DNA of 64,000 nt from Treponema sp. (GCA_017470605.1 JAFUYH010000036.1:1-64000), one strand, 5' to 3'. Counted from the first letter of the stretch, positions 9,118 through 20,100 are shown. The notes: generated by a model from the letters alone, not told the origin. Numbers and translations: made by a program.

Positions 9118-9918
9118 TTAATTCTGTTCGTCTTTCCAAGGGAAAAGGAAACTGCGGAGTTTGCGGGGGCCTAAGGCTTCGCGGTCGTCATAAATGAGTT
9201 CTTCCCAGGGAATCTGGTTTCGCTGACGTTTTGTCTGCAGTTCAGGGTGTTCTTCCAGATAGTCATATTTGTATAGGCGCAGACGGAGGGCGTTTGCACG
9301 TGCAATTTCTATTCCTGCAATGGAAGGCAGAAAACCTATAAAGAGAACTGAAAGAATAATCAGAATCAGGGTATAAAGTGCCGTCAGAACAGAAAAGGCT
9401 GTGTTATCAAAAAAGATGATGAAGCATTTTTTCAGGCACTTTGTAAAATTATTGTGCATATTTGAGCGCAGGGCAACAAACCACTGAAGAGAAAGAAGAA
9501 TGAATACGTCTATCCAGACGATTGCTACTCCCAGCATAAATGACATTGTAGTCTGCTGGGAAAAATAATAGCGGATTGAAAAGCCTGAAACTATTGTTAT
9601 AAAAGCACACATTAAGCCAAAAAGGACTGCATCTTTTAGAACCCCTGGAATAGCCTTAAAGAAATCTGCATAGTGAATGCCGCGGAAGTCTGCTATGGCG
9701 GCTGCAGAATCACCATAGGCAAAAATTACAATGCTTACAACAATAAAGGAAATTACAAAACCCAAAACTGCAAGAATATCGCTGTCTGTTTTTGCAAAAA
9801 AAGCATTCATGGCTATAAGACCAAGTCCGACAAAAAGAAAGATAACATTTGTTATGATAACAGAAAGAAGGTTATCCCATCCATCGCAGAAGTTTTTCTT
9901 AATTAAAAATCCGTACAT
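9118..9918 (-). CDS. Multispanning membrane protein, unknown function
   Basis: The family was not recognised. Reading from the ATG at 9916-9918 gives 266 residues with about five or six hydrophobic segments (for example LLSVIITNVIFLFVGLGLIA, FVISFIVVSIVIFAY and LYTLILIILSVLFIGFL). A charged C-terminal tail (about 215-266) is probably cytoplasmic. A longer reading frame begins further upstream, but its first 27 residues look unlike the family-style start MYGFLIKKNF, and the extension would cross into the divergent MarR promoter. The gene is divergent from marR and may be one of its targets. The YesL-like DUF624 group was considered but could not be confirmed. Confidence 0.65.
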   Translation of the reverse strand: MYGFLIKKNFCDGWDNLLSVIITNVIFLFVGLGLIAMNAFFAKTDSDILAVLGFVISFIVVSIVIFAYGDSAAAIADFRGIHYADFFKAIPGVLKDAVLFGLMCAFITIVSGFSIRYYFSQQTTMSFMLGVAIVWIDVFILLSLQWFVALRSNMHNNFTKCLKKCFIIFFDNTAFSVLTALYTLILIILSVLFIGFLPSIAGIEIARANALRLRLYKYDYLEEHPELQTKRQRNQIPWEELIYDDREALGPRKLRSFLFPWKDEQN

Positions 9919-9975
9919 ATTTAAATGGTAACAATTTTTTCTGCTAATTACAAGAAAATAAATGCAAATATGTGA

Positions 9976-9981
9976 TAAAAT
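9976..9981 (+). promoter_or_regulatory. marR -10 box (leaderless type)
   Basis: TAAAAT ends 7 nt before the ATG at 9989. No Shine-Dalgarno is present. This spacing favours the ATG at 9989 over the upstream in-frame ATG at 9962. Confidence 0.45.
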
Positions 9982-9988
9982 AAGAGAC

Positions 9989-10414
9989 ATGGAAATCAAT
10001 TCTTCTATTTCTTTACTTTCGCATGTTCATTCTCTTTCTTCAGATTTTCTGATTTCGCGCTTAAAAGAACGCGGACTGCCGGATTTTGCTTCTTCTCATG
10101 GAAATATTCTTTTTCAGCTGTGTAAGAAGGGCAGCATGACAATGGGAGATTTGGCCCGGGCAATCAACAGGGATAAGTCTACTACAACGGTTCTTGTGCG
10201 CAAACTTGAGCAGGAAGGGCTTGTTTCTTCCAGAGCTGATGAAAGCGACCGCCGTTCCCGCATCCTGTCGCTTACAAAAAAGGGCAGCGAATACACCGAA
10301 GTGACCAGCGGAATTTCAAAGGAACTGATTTCTACATTTTACAAAGGCTTTTCAGAAAAAGAAAAAGCTGAATTTACTGCCATGCTGGAGCGTATTGAGG
10401 AAAATTTTTCTTAA
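9989..10414 (+). CDS. MarR-family transcriptional regulator
   Basis: The 141-residue winged-helix repressor has a first helix region (HSLSSDFLISRLKERGL), a recognition helix (MTMGDLARAINRDKSTTTVL, about 45-65) and a wing with the conserved D-x-R-S/R pattern (ADESDRRSRILSLTKKG). MarR proteins bind palindromes as dimers and often respond to small ligands. The reading frame could start at the ATG at 9962, but 9989 is preferred because it follows a -10 box by 7 nt and gives the usual family length. Neighbours are a divergent membrane protein and, 123 bp downstream, the nucleoside-type ABC transporter operon; either could be the target. Confidence 0.88.
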   Translation: MEINSSISLLSHVHSLSSDFLISRLKERGLPDFASSHGNILFQLCKKGSMTMGDLARAINRDKSTTTVLVRKLEQEGLVSSRADESDRRSRILSLTKKGSEYTEVTSGISKELISTFYKGFSEKEKAEFTAMLERIEENFS

Positions 10415-10421
10415 GTAATGC

Positions 10422-10441
10422 GGTGGTTTCGACAAGCTCAA
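10422..10441. repeat. Dispersed GTTTCGACARGCTCAA repeat, copy 2
   Basis: GGTGGTTTCGACAAGCTCAA matches copy 1 (9041-9065, read on the minus strand) at 18 of 20 positions. Again it lies just after a stop codon. Confidence 0.6.
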
Positions 10442-10473
10442 TGCCCGCAGGGCTGCCAGCGGTCTTACACACA

Positions 10474-10536
10474 TTGACAAAAGTTTTATATAAAACTATT
10501 ATATCCTCATCCCAAGAAAGGGATATGTGAGGATAA
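10474..10536 (+). promoter_or_regulatory. Promoter and leader hairpin of the BMP-ABC operon
   Basis: TTGACA (10474-10479), a 17-bp spacer and TATTAT (10497-10502) make a near-consensus promoter. Immediately downstream, ATCCTCATCCC pairs with GGGATatgTGAGGAT. The right arm contains the GAGGA ribosome binding site, so the leader could hide that site or form an operator dyad. Confidence 0.7.
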
Positions 10537-10537
10537 A

Positions 10538-11521
10538 ATGAAAAAAAATATTTTGCTTGGAGCCCTTGCTGCGGCTTTAATTTTTACTTTGGGCGGATGC
10601 TCTAAAAAGGCGTCTGAAAAGACAATAGCGGTTTTTGTACCTGGAATTATAGATGACAGTCCTGTTTATTCCATGCTTGTTTCTGGAATAAGAAAAGCGG
10701 TGGACAAATATAATGACACTGCGCTTTTTGTAATGGAAGCCGGAACAAATCAGGCTGAATGGGGACAGAAAATTACTGCCCTTGCGGCAGAACAGAAGTA
10801 TGAAGTAATTATTTCTTCAAATCCTTCTTTACCGGATTTGGTTGAACCTGTTCTTGCTCAGTTCCCGAATCAGAAATTCATTCTTCTTGATGCAACAAAA
10901 GAAGGAAACGAAAACATTCATACAGTCTGCTATAATCAGTATGAGCAGGCTTATCTTACAGGTTATATTGGCGGACTTATGTCTAAAAGTCACAAAATGG
11001 CTTTGATTGCCGCCCAGGAATATCCTGTTATGAATAATATAATTCTTCCGTATTTTACAAAGGGAGGTCAGGCTGCCTTTGAAGGAACAACCGTTGATTT
11101 CAGGGTAATCGGCAACTGGTATGACGCAACAAAGGGCGCAGAGCTTTCTGATGCCGTAATTAAAACAGGAGTTGACGTGCTTCTGCCAATTTGCGGAGGT
11201 GCTTCTCAGGGTGTTATTTCTTCTGCAGTGACAAACGGAGTTTATGTAACATGGTTTGACAATAACGGTTTTGCAAAGGCCCCGGGAACTGTAATTTCCA
11301 GCAGCATTATGGAGCAGGAAAAAATGGCAGAACAGGTTACGGCAGAATTCCTGCGCGGGGAAACTCCGTGGGGTACTGCAAAAATGGTTGGAATTAAAGA
11401 AGGTTTTGTGGATTTTGTTCAGGATGATGAAAACTACATTGCCGCTGTTCCAGCTGATGTTCGCGAAAAAATGGCAGCCCTGCTTGATGATATAAAAAGC
11501 GGTGCGCTTGAGATAAAGTAA
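10538..11521 (+). CDS. BMP/PnrA-family substrate-binding lipoprotein
   Basis: The product is a 327-residue substrate-binding lipoprotein with a signal peptide and lipobox (FTLGGCSKK). The mature protein is a periplasmic-binding fold of the basic membrane protein family: VFVPGIIDDSPVYSMLVSGI, the NQYEQAYLTGYIGGLMSK hinge region and LLPICGGASQGV. In Treponema pallidum the relative PnrA (TmpC) binds purine nucleosides, so nucleoside uptake is the likely role, although ligand residues were not checked. It is followed by an ATPase and two permeases of matching type, forming a complete importer. It has a strong promoter and a leader hairpin. Confidence 0.9.
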   Translation: MKKNILLGALAAALIFTLGGCSKKASEKTIAVFVPGIIDDSPVYSMLVSGIRKAVDKYNDTALFVMEAGTNQAEWGQKITALAAEQKYEVIISSNPSLPDLVEPVLAQFPNQKFILLDATKEGNENIHTVCYNQYEQAYLTGYIGGLMSKSHKMALIAAQEYPVMNNIILPYFTKGGQAAFEGTTVDFRVIGNWYDATKGAELSDAVIKTGVDVLLPICGGASQGVISSAVTNGVYVTWFDNNGFAKAPGTVISSSIMEQEKMAEQVTAEFLRGETPWGTAKMVGIKEGFVDFVQDDENYIAAVPADVREKMAALLDDIKSGALEIK

Positions 11522-11576
11522 GTTTAGAGAATTAGGGGAACTGGTGCCTGACCTTGCCTGCCAGAGGACTTTAACA

Positions 11577-12683
11577 ATGCTTGAATTAGTAGATATTCAC
11601 GTAAAGTATTCATATAAAAGTGTACTCAACGGCATTTCCCTGGCTTTTCAGGAGGGAAAGATTTATTCCCTGCTTGGAGAAAATGGTGCTGGTAAATCTA
11701 CTGCTGCCAGAGTGATTTGCGGCAGTGTAAGGCCCACTTCCGGAACAGTGCGCATAGACGGGCGGGATGTGGCTTTTGCAAGCCCGCGGGACGCTCTGCG
11801 CTGGGGGATTTGCTGTGTGCAGCAGAGACCCGCCCTGGCGCCGGGGGTTTCTGTGCAGGAAAACCTTAAGCTGGGGCAGGGGAAATTTGACGGAGAGAGG
11901 GCTGCAGCACTGCTGGGGCAGTGGCTTGCGGGAAGAAAATCAAGTACGCTTGTAAAGGAACTCTCGCAGGAAGACCGCTTTTTTGTGTCACTGGTAAATG
12001 CCCTGCTGAAAAATCCACGCGTACTTATTCTGGATGAACCTCCTTATATTCCGCCTGAAAAACTGCGAGCCCTTACAAAAGACGGCATGATAATCATTCT
12101 GATTACCCATCATCTTCGCGAGTCATTGCAGGAATCTGACCAGATTATTCTTTTGCAGAATGGGCTTGTGCTGGAAGAAAAGGCTGCGTCTGAAATTTCT
12201 GAAAATTATATTGCAGAAAAACTGTATGGCCTGAACAGCAATGGAAATACAGATAATGATTTTGTAAGTGTTGAAATTTCAGAAGATGATTTTTTTGCAG
12301 GTTTTGGAAAAAATCCTAAGGTGGGCTATATTCCTTCTGAAATTGCCTTGCGTTCTTCAAATCCCAACCTTACGATTCTTCAGCTTTTAACAGCCCGTCA
12401 TTGTGATTTGAAACAGAAAGCGCTTGTTGAATATGCGGTAAATCTGTTAAAAAAAGCTGATGTAAACATTCGCCTTAATGAAAAGGCTTCCTGCCTTTCT
12501 GGCGGAATGCTGCAGAGGCTGGTTCTTGAAAGGGAACTTGCAGAAAAACCTGAAGAACTGTATCTTTTTAATCCAACTCACGGGCTTGATGTTCAGGCCA
12601 CAGAAAGACTCTTTGCAAGGCTGCACAGGCTTGAAGCGGGCGGCACAAAAGTGTATTTTGGAAAAGGTAGCAGAACGGATTGA
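11577..12683 (+). CDS. Tandem ABC ATPase with reduced halves (nucleoside-type importer)
   Basis: The 368-residue protein energises the importer. Its first half has Walker A (GENGAGKST), Walker B (VLILDEPP) and the H-loop His (LITHH), but the signature is degenerate (ELSQED). The second half lacks any Walker A but has a good signature (LSGGMLQR), a weak Walker B (LYLFNPTHGLD) and a D-loop. Relatives such as the Bmp/Pnr/YufO ATPases are about 500 residues with two full domains, so this one is shortened. Pairing Walker A of half one with the signature of half two leaves one complete composite ATP site. The start at 11577 follows AGAGGA; the ATG at 11544 has no such site. Confidence 0.85.
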   Translation: MLELVDIHVKYSYKSVLNGISLAFQEGKIYSLLGENGAGKSTAARVICGSVRPTSGTVRIDGRDVAFASPRDALRWGICCVQQRPALAPGVSVQENLKLGQGKFDGERAAALLGQWLAGRKSSTLVKELSQEDRFFVSLVNALLKNPRVLILDEPPYIPPEKLRALTKDGMIIILITHHLRESLQESDQIILLQNGLVLEEKAASEISENYIAEKLYGLNSNGNTDNDFVSVEISEDDFFAGFGKNPKVGYIPSEIALRSSNPNLTILQLLTARHCDLKQKALVEYAVNLLKKADVNIRLNEKASCLSGGMLQRLVLERELAEKPEELYLFNPTHGLDVQATERLFARLHRLEAGGTKVYFGKGSRTD

Positions 12684-12685
12684 TA

Positions 12686-13576
12686 ATGAACGTATTTTAT
12701 TTAGGAACAGCATTAAATCTGGCTTCTCTTTATATGGCGGGCGGTCTTGGAGCCGCCGTTTCCGTAAAATCTGGGGAATTTAACCTGGGTGGGGAAGGTC
12801 AGGTTTACGCGGGCGGCTTTGTGGCGGCAGTTTTTCTTGCGGCTGCTGTGCCACTCCCCCCCTTCATCGCCCTGCCTGCCGCCTTCCTCCTTTCATTCCT
12901 CTCCGCCGGGCTGCTTTCATTTTTCTGCGCATTCCTGAAATTCCGCAAGCGGGCCGACTATCTCTTTACCACATTCATTACTTCTGCAGCCGTTATCCCT
13001 TTTGTAGACGGCCTCATAAGCGGCCCTTTCCGCAGTAAAAGCGACAACTTACTGGCAACGGCCTTTATCCCGGAGAATTTCCGCCTTACAGGAATCCTAA
13101 AGCCTTCTCCCCTGAATATTTCTTTTTTCTTTACGCTGGCACTCTGCATCCTCTTCTTTTTCTTTATCTATCGAACCGCTTATGGCCGACGCCTGCAGAT
13201 TTACGGAATCTCCCCGATTTTTGCCCGCTACTGTGCTTATAATTCCCGCCAGCTTTTTTACACTTCATCTTTTATTTCTGGCGGAATGCATGGAATTTGC
13301 GGTGCCCTTGCAGTTTGCGGAACCTATTTTGCTTGTCATTCAGGTTTTTACGGCGGAATGGGCTGGAACTCTCTTTCTGCAGCCCTGATTGCAAAATCAA
13401 ATCCGCTTCTTTTAATTCCTTCTTCACTTCTGCTTGCTTTTCTTACAACTTACGCAAACAAGGCGGCCTTGTATCACAACTTTGGCTTTGACATAAGCGC
13501 ACTTATTCAGGCTCTGGTTCTTTTTCTGATAGCTTTCCCATGGAGCCTGCCCCACCGTGCGGGAGGCAGTAAATGA
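12686..13576 (+). CDS. ABC permease, BPD_transp_2 family (YufP/NupP type)
   Basis: The 296-residue multispanning protein has the family landmark SVKSGEFNLGGEGQVYAGGF near the N-terminus, about eight hydrophobic segments and a cytoplasmic coupling loop (YRTAYGRRLQIYGISP). It should form the channel with the next permease. The reading frame can also open at a TTG overlapping the ATPase stop (12680), but the ATG at 12686, just after TGA, is more likely. Coupling to the ATPase gene is expected from the two-base gap. Confidence 0.88.
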   Translation: MNVFYLGTALNLASLYMAGGLGAAVSVKSGEFNLGGEGQVYAGGFVAAVFLAAAVPLPPFIALPAAFLLSFLSAGLLSFFCAFLKFRKRADYLFTTFITSAAVIPFVDGLISGPFRSKSDNLLATAFIPENFRLTGILKPSPLNISFFFTLALCILFFFFIYRTAYGRRLQIYGISPIFARYCAYNSRQLFYTSSFISGGMHGICGALAVCGTYFACHSGFYGGMGWNSLSAALIAKSNPLLLIPSSLLLAFLTTYANKAALYHNFGFDISALIQALVLFLIAFPWSLPHRAGGSK

Positions 13577-14379
13577 TACTTTTTGACATGATTTCTTATT
13601 CAGTTCCTCTTATGCTCGCTTCAATCGGCGCTCTTTTTAGTGAATATGCAGGAGTTCTGGCTCTTTTTCTGGACGGTCTGATTTCTCTTTCTGCTTTTTT
13701 CACTTATGCTTTTACTCTGGGCACTGGAAACGCTTTTCTGGGTGTCATGATTTCATCTATTCTTTCTGTTTTGATAACTATGGGCTTTTCCCTTCTTATA
13801 GAAAAATTCCGGGCAAATCAGTTTATTGCGGCTATTGCCCTGAACCTGCTTTTTTCTGCCCTGCCTTCCTGTTTTTCTTTTCTTTTATTTGGAACCCGGG
13901 GAGTTCTGGCTTCTGACTCTTTTGTATTTAATCCACAAAACGTAAAACTTCTTGCCCTGCTTACAGCACTTATTCTGATTACGGCTGCCCTTATTTTTCT
14001 TGCAAAGTCCAGGCCCGGCCTTTACATCCGCATTACTGGTTCTGATTCTTTGGTTCTGGAGCAGAATGGTGTTGACCCCCGCTATATGAGGATTTTTTCA
14101 TGGGGACTTGCAGCCTTTTATGCAAGTTTTGCAGGGTCCTTCCTTGCAATGCGCATTTCTTCTTTTGTACCGAATATTTCCAGCGGGCGGGGCTGGATGG
14201 CTCTGGCGGCAGTTTTTCTGGGCAAAAAAAAGCCGCTGCGTATTGTGGCAGCGGTCTTGATTTTCTGCTGTGCAGATTTCTTTTCGGCATACCTGCAGAA
14301 TATTCTGCCTGATATGCCGTCTTCATTCTTTATTTCTTTTCCTTATCTGATTATTCTGATTCTTGTGCTTTTTAATTAG
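13573..14379 (+). CDS. ABC permease, BPD_transp_2 family (YufQ/NupQ type)
   Basis: The second permease (268 residues) overlaps the first by ATGA. It has the typical LFSEYAGVLALFLDGLISLS start, IEKFRANQFIAAIALNLL in the middle and a coupling loop (SRPGLYIRITGSDSLVLEQN). The substrate is inferred to be nucleosides from the BMP protein that opens the operon. Its stop codon overlaps the convergent lysS stop by 4 bp, so no terminator separates them. Confidence 0.87.
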   Translation: MILFDMISYSVPLMLASIGALFSEYAGVLALFLDGLISLSAFFTYAFTLGTGNAFLGVMISSILSVLITMGFSLLIEKFRANQFIAAIALNLLFSALPSCFSFLLFGTRGVLASDSFVFNPQNVKLLALLTALILITAALIFLAKSRPGLYIRITGSDSLVLEQNGVDPRYMRIFSWGLAAFYASFAGSFLAMRISSFVPNISSGRGWMALAAVFLGKKKPLRIVAAVLIFCCADFFSAYLQNILPDMPSSFFISFPYLIILILVLFN

Positions 14380-16013
14380 TATACGCTAAGAATCTTGCTC
14401 AGACGGTCTTTTCCGATAATTCTGAAGAAACTTCCAAGGCGTGGCCCCTGTTCCTTGCCAATCAAAGCCTGGTAAAGTGCTGTAAAGAGGGCTTTTGATT
14501 CAATTCCCATTTCGGTAGCAATGTCATACATAGCCTGCTGACATTCCTTGTCCATCTGGAAGGTATCGAGTTTTGGAAGAACCTCATCGCGAACGCGCTT
14601 AACGGCAGTCAAAAGGTCGCCACTCAGGTCTGCCTTGCTTCCGTCGCTACGGAGTTCAAAACAGAAGTCCGGTGCACAGTCAGGAGCAGAATGCTTTACC
14701 CAGAACCATGCACATTCAATGCGGCGGCGCAATCTTTCTTCCTGTTCAGGCTTTACATCACCAAGAGCCTTAATTACGGCATCAATATCACCAGAATAAA
14801 TCTGGAGCAGTGTTGTAAGCTGGCGGATTGTAATCTGATACGGCATTGTTTCTGGAATCTTGCCGTCAATCTGGCTGAGCATGTAAATGCGCTTTTCCTT
14901 GTTAAAGTGGTCGTCGCTCTTTGCCTTGTCAATTCCGTAAACAATACGCTCAGTCTTGTCGTAGTCCTCATAAACCTTAAGAACGTCCATATCAAAGCTG
15001 ATGGCAAATTCTGTATTAGGTCTTGTTCCCGCAAAAAGGTAGCGGAGAACTTCTGCCTGGTAAACGTCCAGAGCATCAGGAAGAGCAATTACCTTACCCT
15101 TAGAAGAAGACATCTTGCCTGGAACGCCTTTAAGGTTTACAAAGTCGTAGCGCATTGTAACAGGAGCATCCCAATTGTAAATACGCTTGCTTACGAGTTT
15201 TGCAGTATCATAGCTTCCGCCCGGGCTGATATGGTCTTTTCCACCCGGCTCAAACACAACCTTTTCTTCGTTCCAGCGCATTGGCCAGTCTACACGCCAG
15301 CCAAGTTTTGCGCCCTTAAAGGTACGGATGTCAGCAGTTTCGCAGTTACCGCATTCGCACTTATAAGTAATTCCGTATTCGCCGTCGTAGTCTGTAATTT
15401 CAGTTGTGTCCTTCTGGCACTTTCCGCAGAAAATTGCCACAGGCCAGTAAACGTCTTCAGGCTTCATCTTGTGGGCATCGTCGCGGTATTCGTTAAGACA
15501 TTCCTTAATAACGTCGCGCTTCTGCATGGCCTTTTTCATGCCTTCTGCATAGCGGTTTGCACGGTAGCGGCTTGCCTGATACAAAAATTCCGGCTGAATG
15601 CCAACGCGTGGCAGCTGAGTTTCAATATCAACCTCATGGTGGCGGGCATAGTTTTCGTTGCGGCCGGTTGTGTCTGGCACTTCTGTAATAGGATAGCGGA
15701 GATATTTTTCAAGAATTTCCGGGTCTGGCATGTTGGCTGGAACCTTGCGGAAAACATCGTAGTCATCCCATGAATAAATAAAGCGTACATTCTTGCCACG
15801 GTCGCGGAGGGCACGAACTACCAGGTCTACAGTAATAATTTCGCGGAAGTTTCCAAGGTGAACGGTTCCCGAAGGTGTAATTCCTGATGCACAGGTGTAT
15901 GAATCCAGATCTCCCTTTTCGCGGATAATCTGGCTAGCCATCTGATCTGCCCAATGACAGAGCAGCGGGTCTCTCTTTTCGTTATTGTGATTATTCTGAT
16001 TTTCGTTACTCAT
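14376..16013 (-). CDS. lysS: Lysyl-tRNA synthetase, class I
   Basis: This 545-residue enzyme charges tRNA-Lys. It is the class I (archaeal-type) form: a Rossmann start with the HIGH-like motif (SGTVHLGN), KMSKS-like KMSSSKG, and a zinc-finger-like pair, CGKC and CECGNC, between them. Spirochaetes are among the few bacteria that use this form in place of the usual class II enzyme, so the gene also identifies the lineage. The C-terminal helical anticodon-binding region is present. A -10 box (TATAAT) ends 8 nt before the ATG with no Shine-Dalgarno, so the mRNA is probably nearly leaderless. Confidence 0.96.
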   Translation of the reverse strand: MSNENQNNHNNEKRDPLLCHWADQMASQIIREKGDLDSYTCASGITPSGTVHLGNFREIITVDLVVRALRDRGKNVRFIYSWDDYDVFRKVPANMPDPEILEKYLRYPITEVPDTTGRNENYARHHEVDIETQLPRVGIQPEFLYQASRYRANRYAEGMKKAMQKRDVIKECLNEYRDDAHKMKPEDVYWPVAIFCGKCQKDTTEITDYDGEYGITYKCECGNCETADIRTFKGAKLGWRVDWPMRWNEEKVVFEPGGKDHISPGGSYDTAKLVSKRIYNWDAPVTMRYDFVNLKGVPGKMSSSKGKVIALPDALDVYQAEVLRYLFAGTRPNTEFAISFDMDVLKVYEDYDKTERIVYGIDKAKSDDHFNKEKRIYMLSQIDGKIPETMPYQITIRQLTTLLQIYSGDIDAVIKALGDVKPEQEERLRRRIECAWFWVKHSAPDCAPDFCFELRSDGSKADLSGDLLTAVKRVRDEVLPKLDTFQMDKECQQAMYDIATEMGIESKALFTALYQALIGKEQGPRLGSFFRIIGKDRLSKILSVY

Positions 16014-16021
16014 AGGAACAT

Positions 16022-16027
16022 ATTATA
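16022..16027 (-). promoter_or_regulatory. lysS -10 box
   Basis: TATAAT on the minus strand ends 8 nt before the lysS ATG. No convincing -35 was seen. Confidence 0.45.
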
Positions 16028-16060
16028 GTAAAAAACTTCAAGTGTAGGAAGTAGGGGTAA

Positions 16061-17098
<1,038 letters not shown>

Positions 17099-17149
17099 CT
17101 AAGAGTGGTCCTTGGGGCGCAAGTCTCAATTGACAGGTCATTCCCTTTC
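17099..17149. terminator. Possible weak terminator between convergent genes
   Basis: GGGATGAC at the end of the esterase gene can pair, with one bulge, with GGTCATTCCC, followed by TTTCTT. The long loop makes this uncertain. Confidence 0.3.
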
Positions 17150-20100
17150 TTATCTAACAACCATGACTTTTCGGGTTTCGTCTATGCCGGAACCTGTTAC
17201 GCGGATAAAATAGAGGCCTCTGGCAACAGGTGAACCGCGGCGGTTTTTTCCGTCCCAGGTAAAATGATGGCTTCCTGCAGAAACATTTCCATGAGAAAGG
17301 TATTCAATTATATTGCCGTCCAGAGTCATGACCATAACATTCAGACGACCTTCTTCCGCCATATCAACCTGAAGGGTAAGGGATTCTCCCTTAGAAACAT
17401 TAATTACATTATTAAAGATTGTAATGCCCCCCCTCTGCAAGGTAAGCCCTTTAAGCCTGAAAGACCACAAATCCAGAGAAAGAAGGTCAGAAAAATCAAG
17501 CTGGCGCAGGGCAAAAAGCGGAATCCTGTTTGACGATGTAACGTCGTAAAGTCCTGTAGAAAAATCATATTCAGGAATATTGCAGATTGTAAGGGGGCTG
17601 CCGCTTGAATCTGTAAGGGCATAAAGGAATAAGACCTGACTTCCCGCTGTAATTTCGCTGGTCATATCAGAAGGAATTGTGTGAATCAGCTGATTTTCCT
17701 TCTGCAGGGCACTTACACTTTTATAAGAGCCTTCCTGACTAGGGGTAAAAGTAAAGGCCGGCAAAGAAAATCCGCCCAGAGCAGGCAGCCATATTCTGTA
17801 AGAAAGATTCAAATCCTTATTGATTTTTGTAGAAACAGAAGCTTGATCTGGGGAAGTTGCAAAGCATAAAAGGGCACCTTCTACACCTTCTGCAGTAGAA
17901 GCAACAATATCATAATCATGATTAAGAGGAAGGGTTCCAAAAGACTGCTGGTCTGCGTTCCAGTCGTGAACTGACCAGCCTATGTCTGGCTGACTGTCTG
18001 AAGTGTAGGCATACTGAGCTTCAATTACGTTTACTGCAAATTCAGAAAGAGCATGGGCTTCATACATATTCATATAGTTGCCGATTTCATCCTGAATAAA
18101 AGTTACCCTGGCATTTTCAATTCCTGTAATAGGGTCTGTAGAAAATTCTCCGTAGGCATCCGGGTATTTTATTCGTATAAAGCAGTTTTTAATGTCATCA
18201 TAAGAAATGTTTTCTTCCATTCTAAGGGTGATTATTGTGAATTCCTGACCTGATTCAGAATCTGAGCTTATGTGCTGAATTTTTGCAGGAACTGAAGTGT
18301 CTGGCTGCAGGGAATCTTTTTTAACCGCTGAGCCTGTTGAATCAATCGTAATGATTTCAAAACATGACGGAATAAGGGAAGCAAAAGATTCCTGAATCTG
18401 AACTTTTTTTCCGTCTGAATCATAATATTTTATTTTTGAGGAATCGGTTGCAATGTTTTTATTAAAGACAAGGCAGACTTCTTTCTGGTTTACAGGGCTT
18501 ATCGTTATGTCATAGGAAGGCGGAGTTCTGTCTATTGTTTTAACGGTTGCAGAACGAAGGCGGTTGCCTGCAAGGTCAGTTACAAAGCCTTTTGTGTCAT
18601 CATAGGAAACTGTAAAGGAATCTGCAAATGTGTATTTCTGTGATTCAATTTCAAGTCCAAAGTAAAGGCCGTCATGGCGGTCGGCGGCACGTCTTGTTTC
18701 TGAGGAACCTGTAAAAAGAGTTCCCTTTGCCCCCTTGTAAGGCAGGGTATCCTGAAAACTGAGGTCTGGTGTGGCACCGCTTAGCTGGCTTGGCGTGTAT
18801 TTAAAGGCAGAAACTGCATCTGCAAGTGAAGAATATCTGATTCCGCCTCCTGTTCTTCTTGATGAATCTGAATCAAATCCTCTTGCTCCTCCAATAATAT
18901 CTGCGGCATAGGAATAGTCTGTATACAGGGTGTCAGATGAATTATTGTAAATCCATCCTCTTTCTGTGTGCCATGCTGCTTCGTCATTCTGGCTGTAAGA
19001 GGGCTTGTTGTCAAAAAGATGGAATTCAATTTCATTTATATAAAGTTCCCCGGAAAGGCTGTTACCCAATGCTTCATTATAGCTGCCTTCTGCCCATTCA
19101 GAAGAGGCTTCCAGCCTTAAAGGTGCAAATGCAGGTTCTGTAAGATCCCATTTTCCGTAGAGGCCGTTTTCTGTGGAATCCACTGTGATTTCTGATTTAG
19201 GTGCGGACTGAATGTTTCCGGCTTTATCTTTTATTGCTCCTGTATTAACAGAATTATCAGAAGAAGGGAAGGTGACTGTGCCGGATGGCTGAACTGCGCT
19301 TTCTATATAGCCCTTCCACTTTTTGTGGGCATTGCCGCTTCTGTCTGCAAGGCTGCCTTCCGTGAGGCCTGCAATGGAAAGTCTTATTCTGTCTAAGGTC
19401 TGAGATGAAGGAATATAAAATGCGTTTATGTATTTATCATCACTTCCCTGGCTTGCAGTGTGAATCTTTCCCTTTTGAATCTGGCAGAGGCCTGCAAGCG
19501 TAAGGTTTTCCTGGTCGCTAAGACTGCCTTTTACAAGGCCCAGACTGTCTGTTACAGGAATATTTTCTGAAGTTCCTGTGATTCCTGATGTGCCGGCGCT
19601 TCCCCATTCTTCAATTACAATTTCTTCGGAATAGCGGAATTCCAGAAAGTTGTGGGCATCATAGGAATGCTGGCTTGCTTCGCCTTTTGTAGAATCATAT
19701 TCGTCATGAAGTTCCTGGCCTGTAAGAACTGCTATAAGGACAGGACTGCAGCCGTCTGTGATGGCGGAATATGGGCTGTATGATGCAGTGCCGCCTGCGT
19801 AGTGGCGGAGCCGTTTTCCATACAGGTCTGTTATAAATGATGAAGAAGTTGCTGAATTTCTCTGGATTCCTATGGCTGGAATTATAGATTTTGTAATTCC
19901 AGATTTATCGCTTCCTGCTCCAGAAGAAGAGCCGTCTGCATCTGTATTCCAGCTTTCTGGTGATTTAAGGTAAACCGTATCATAACAGTCTTCTGCACTT
20001 GTGGCAGAATCTGTTGAAGGGAGGGTGGTAGAACAGTTGCTGTCTGTGTAGATTCCAGAACATTCAAGAGAAGAAGTGGAAATGATGATTTTTGAGGCAT

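Noticed and set aside
12244-12683. Frameshift in the second half of the ABC ATPase
   Set aside because: The frame is continuous, the signature motif and D-loop are in frame, and no Walker A was found in the other frames.
14691-15773. Long plus-strand frame of 360 codons
   Set aside because: It lies wholly antisense to lysS, whose class I synthetase motifs are clear, and its product shows no family features.
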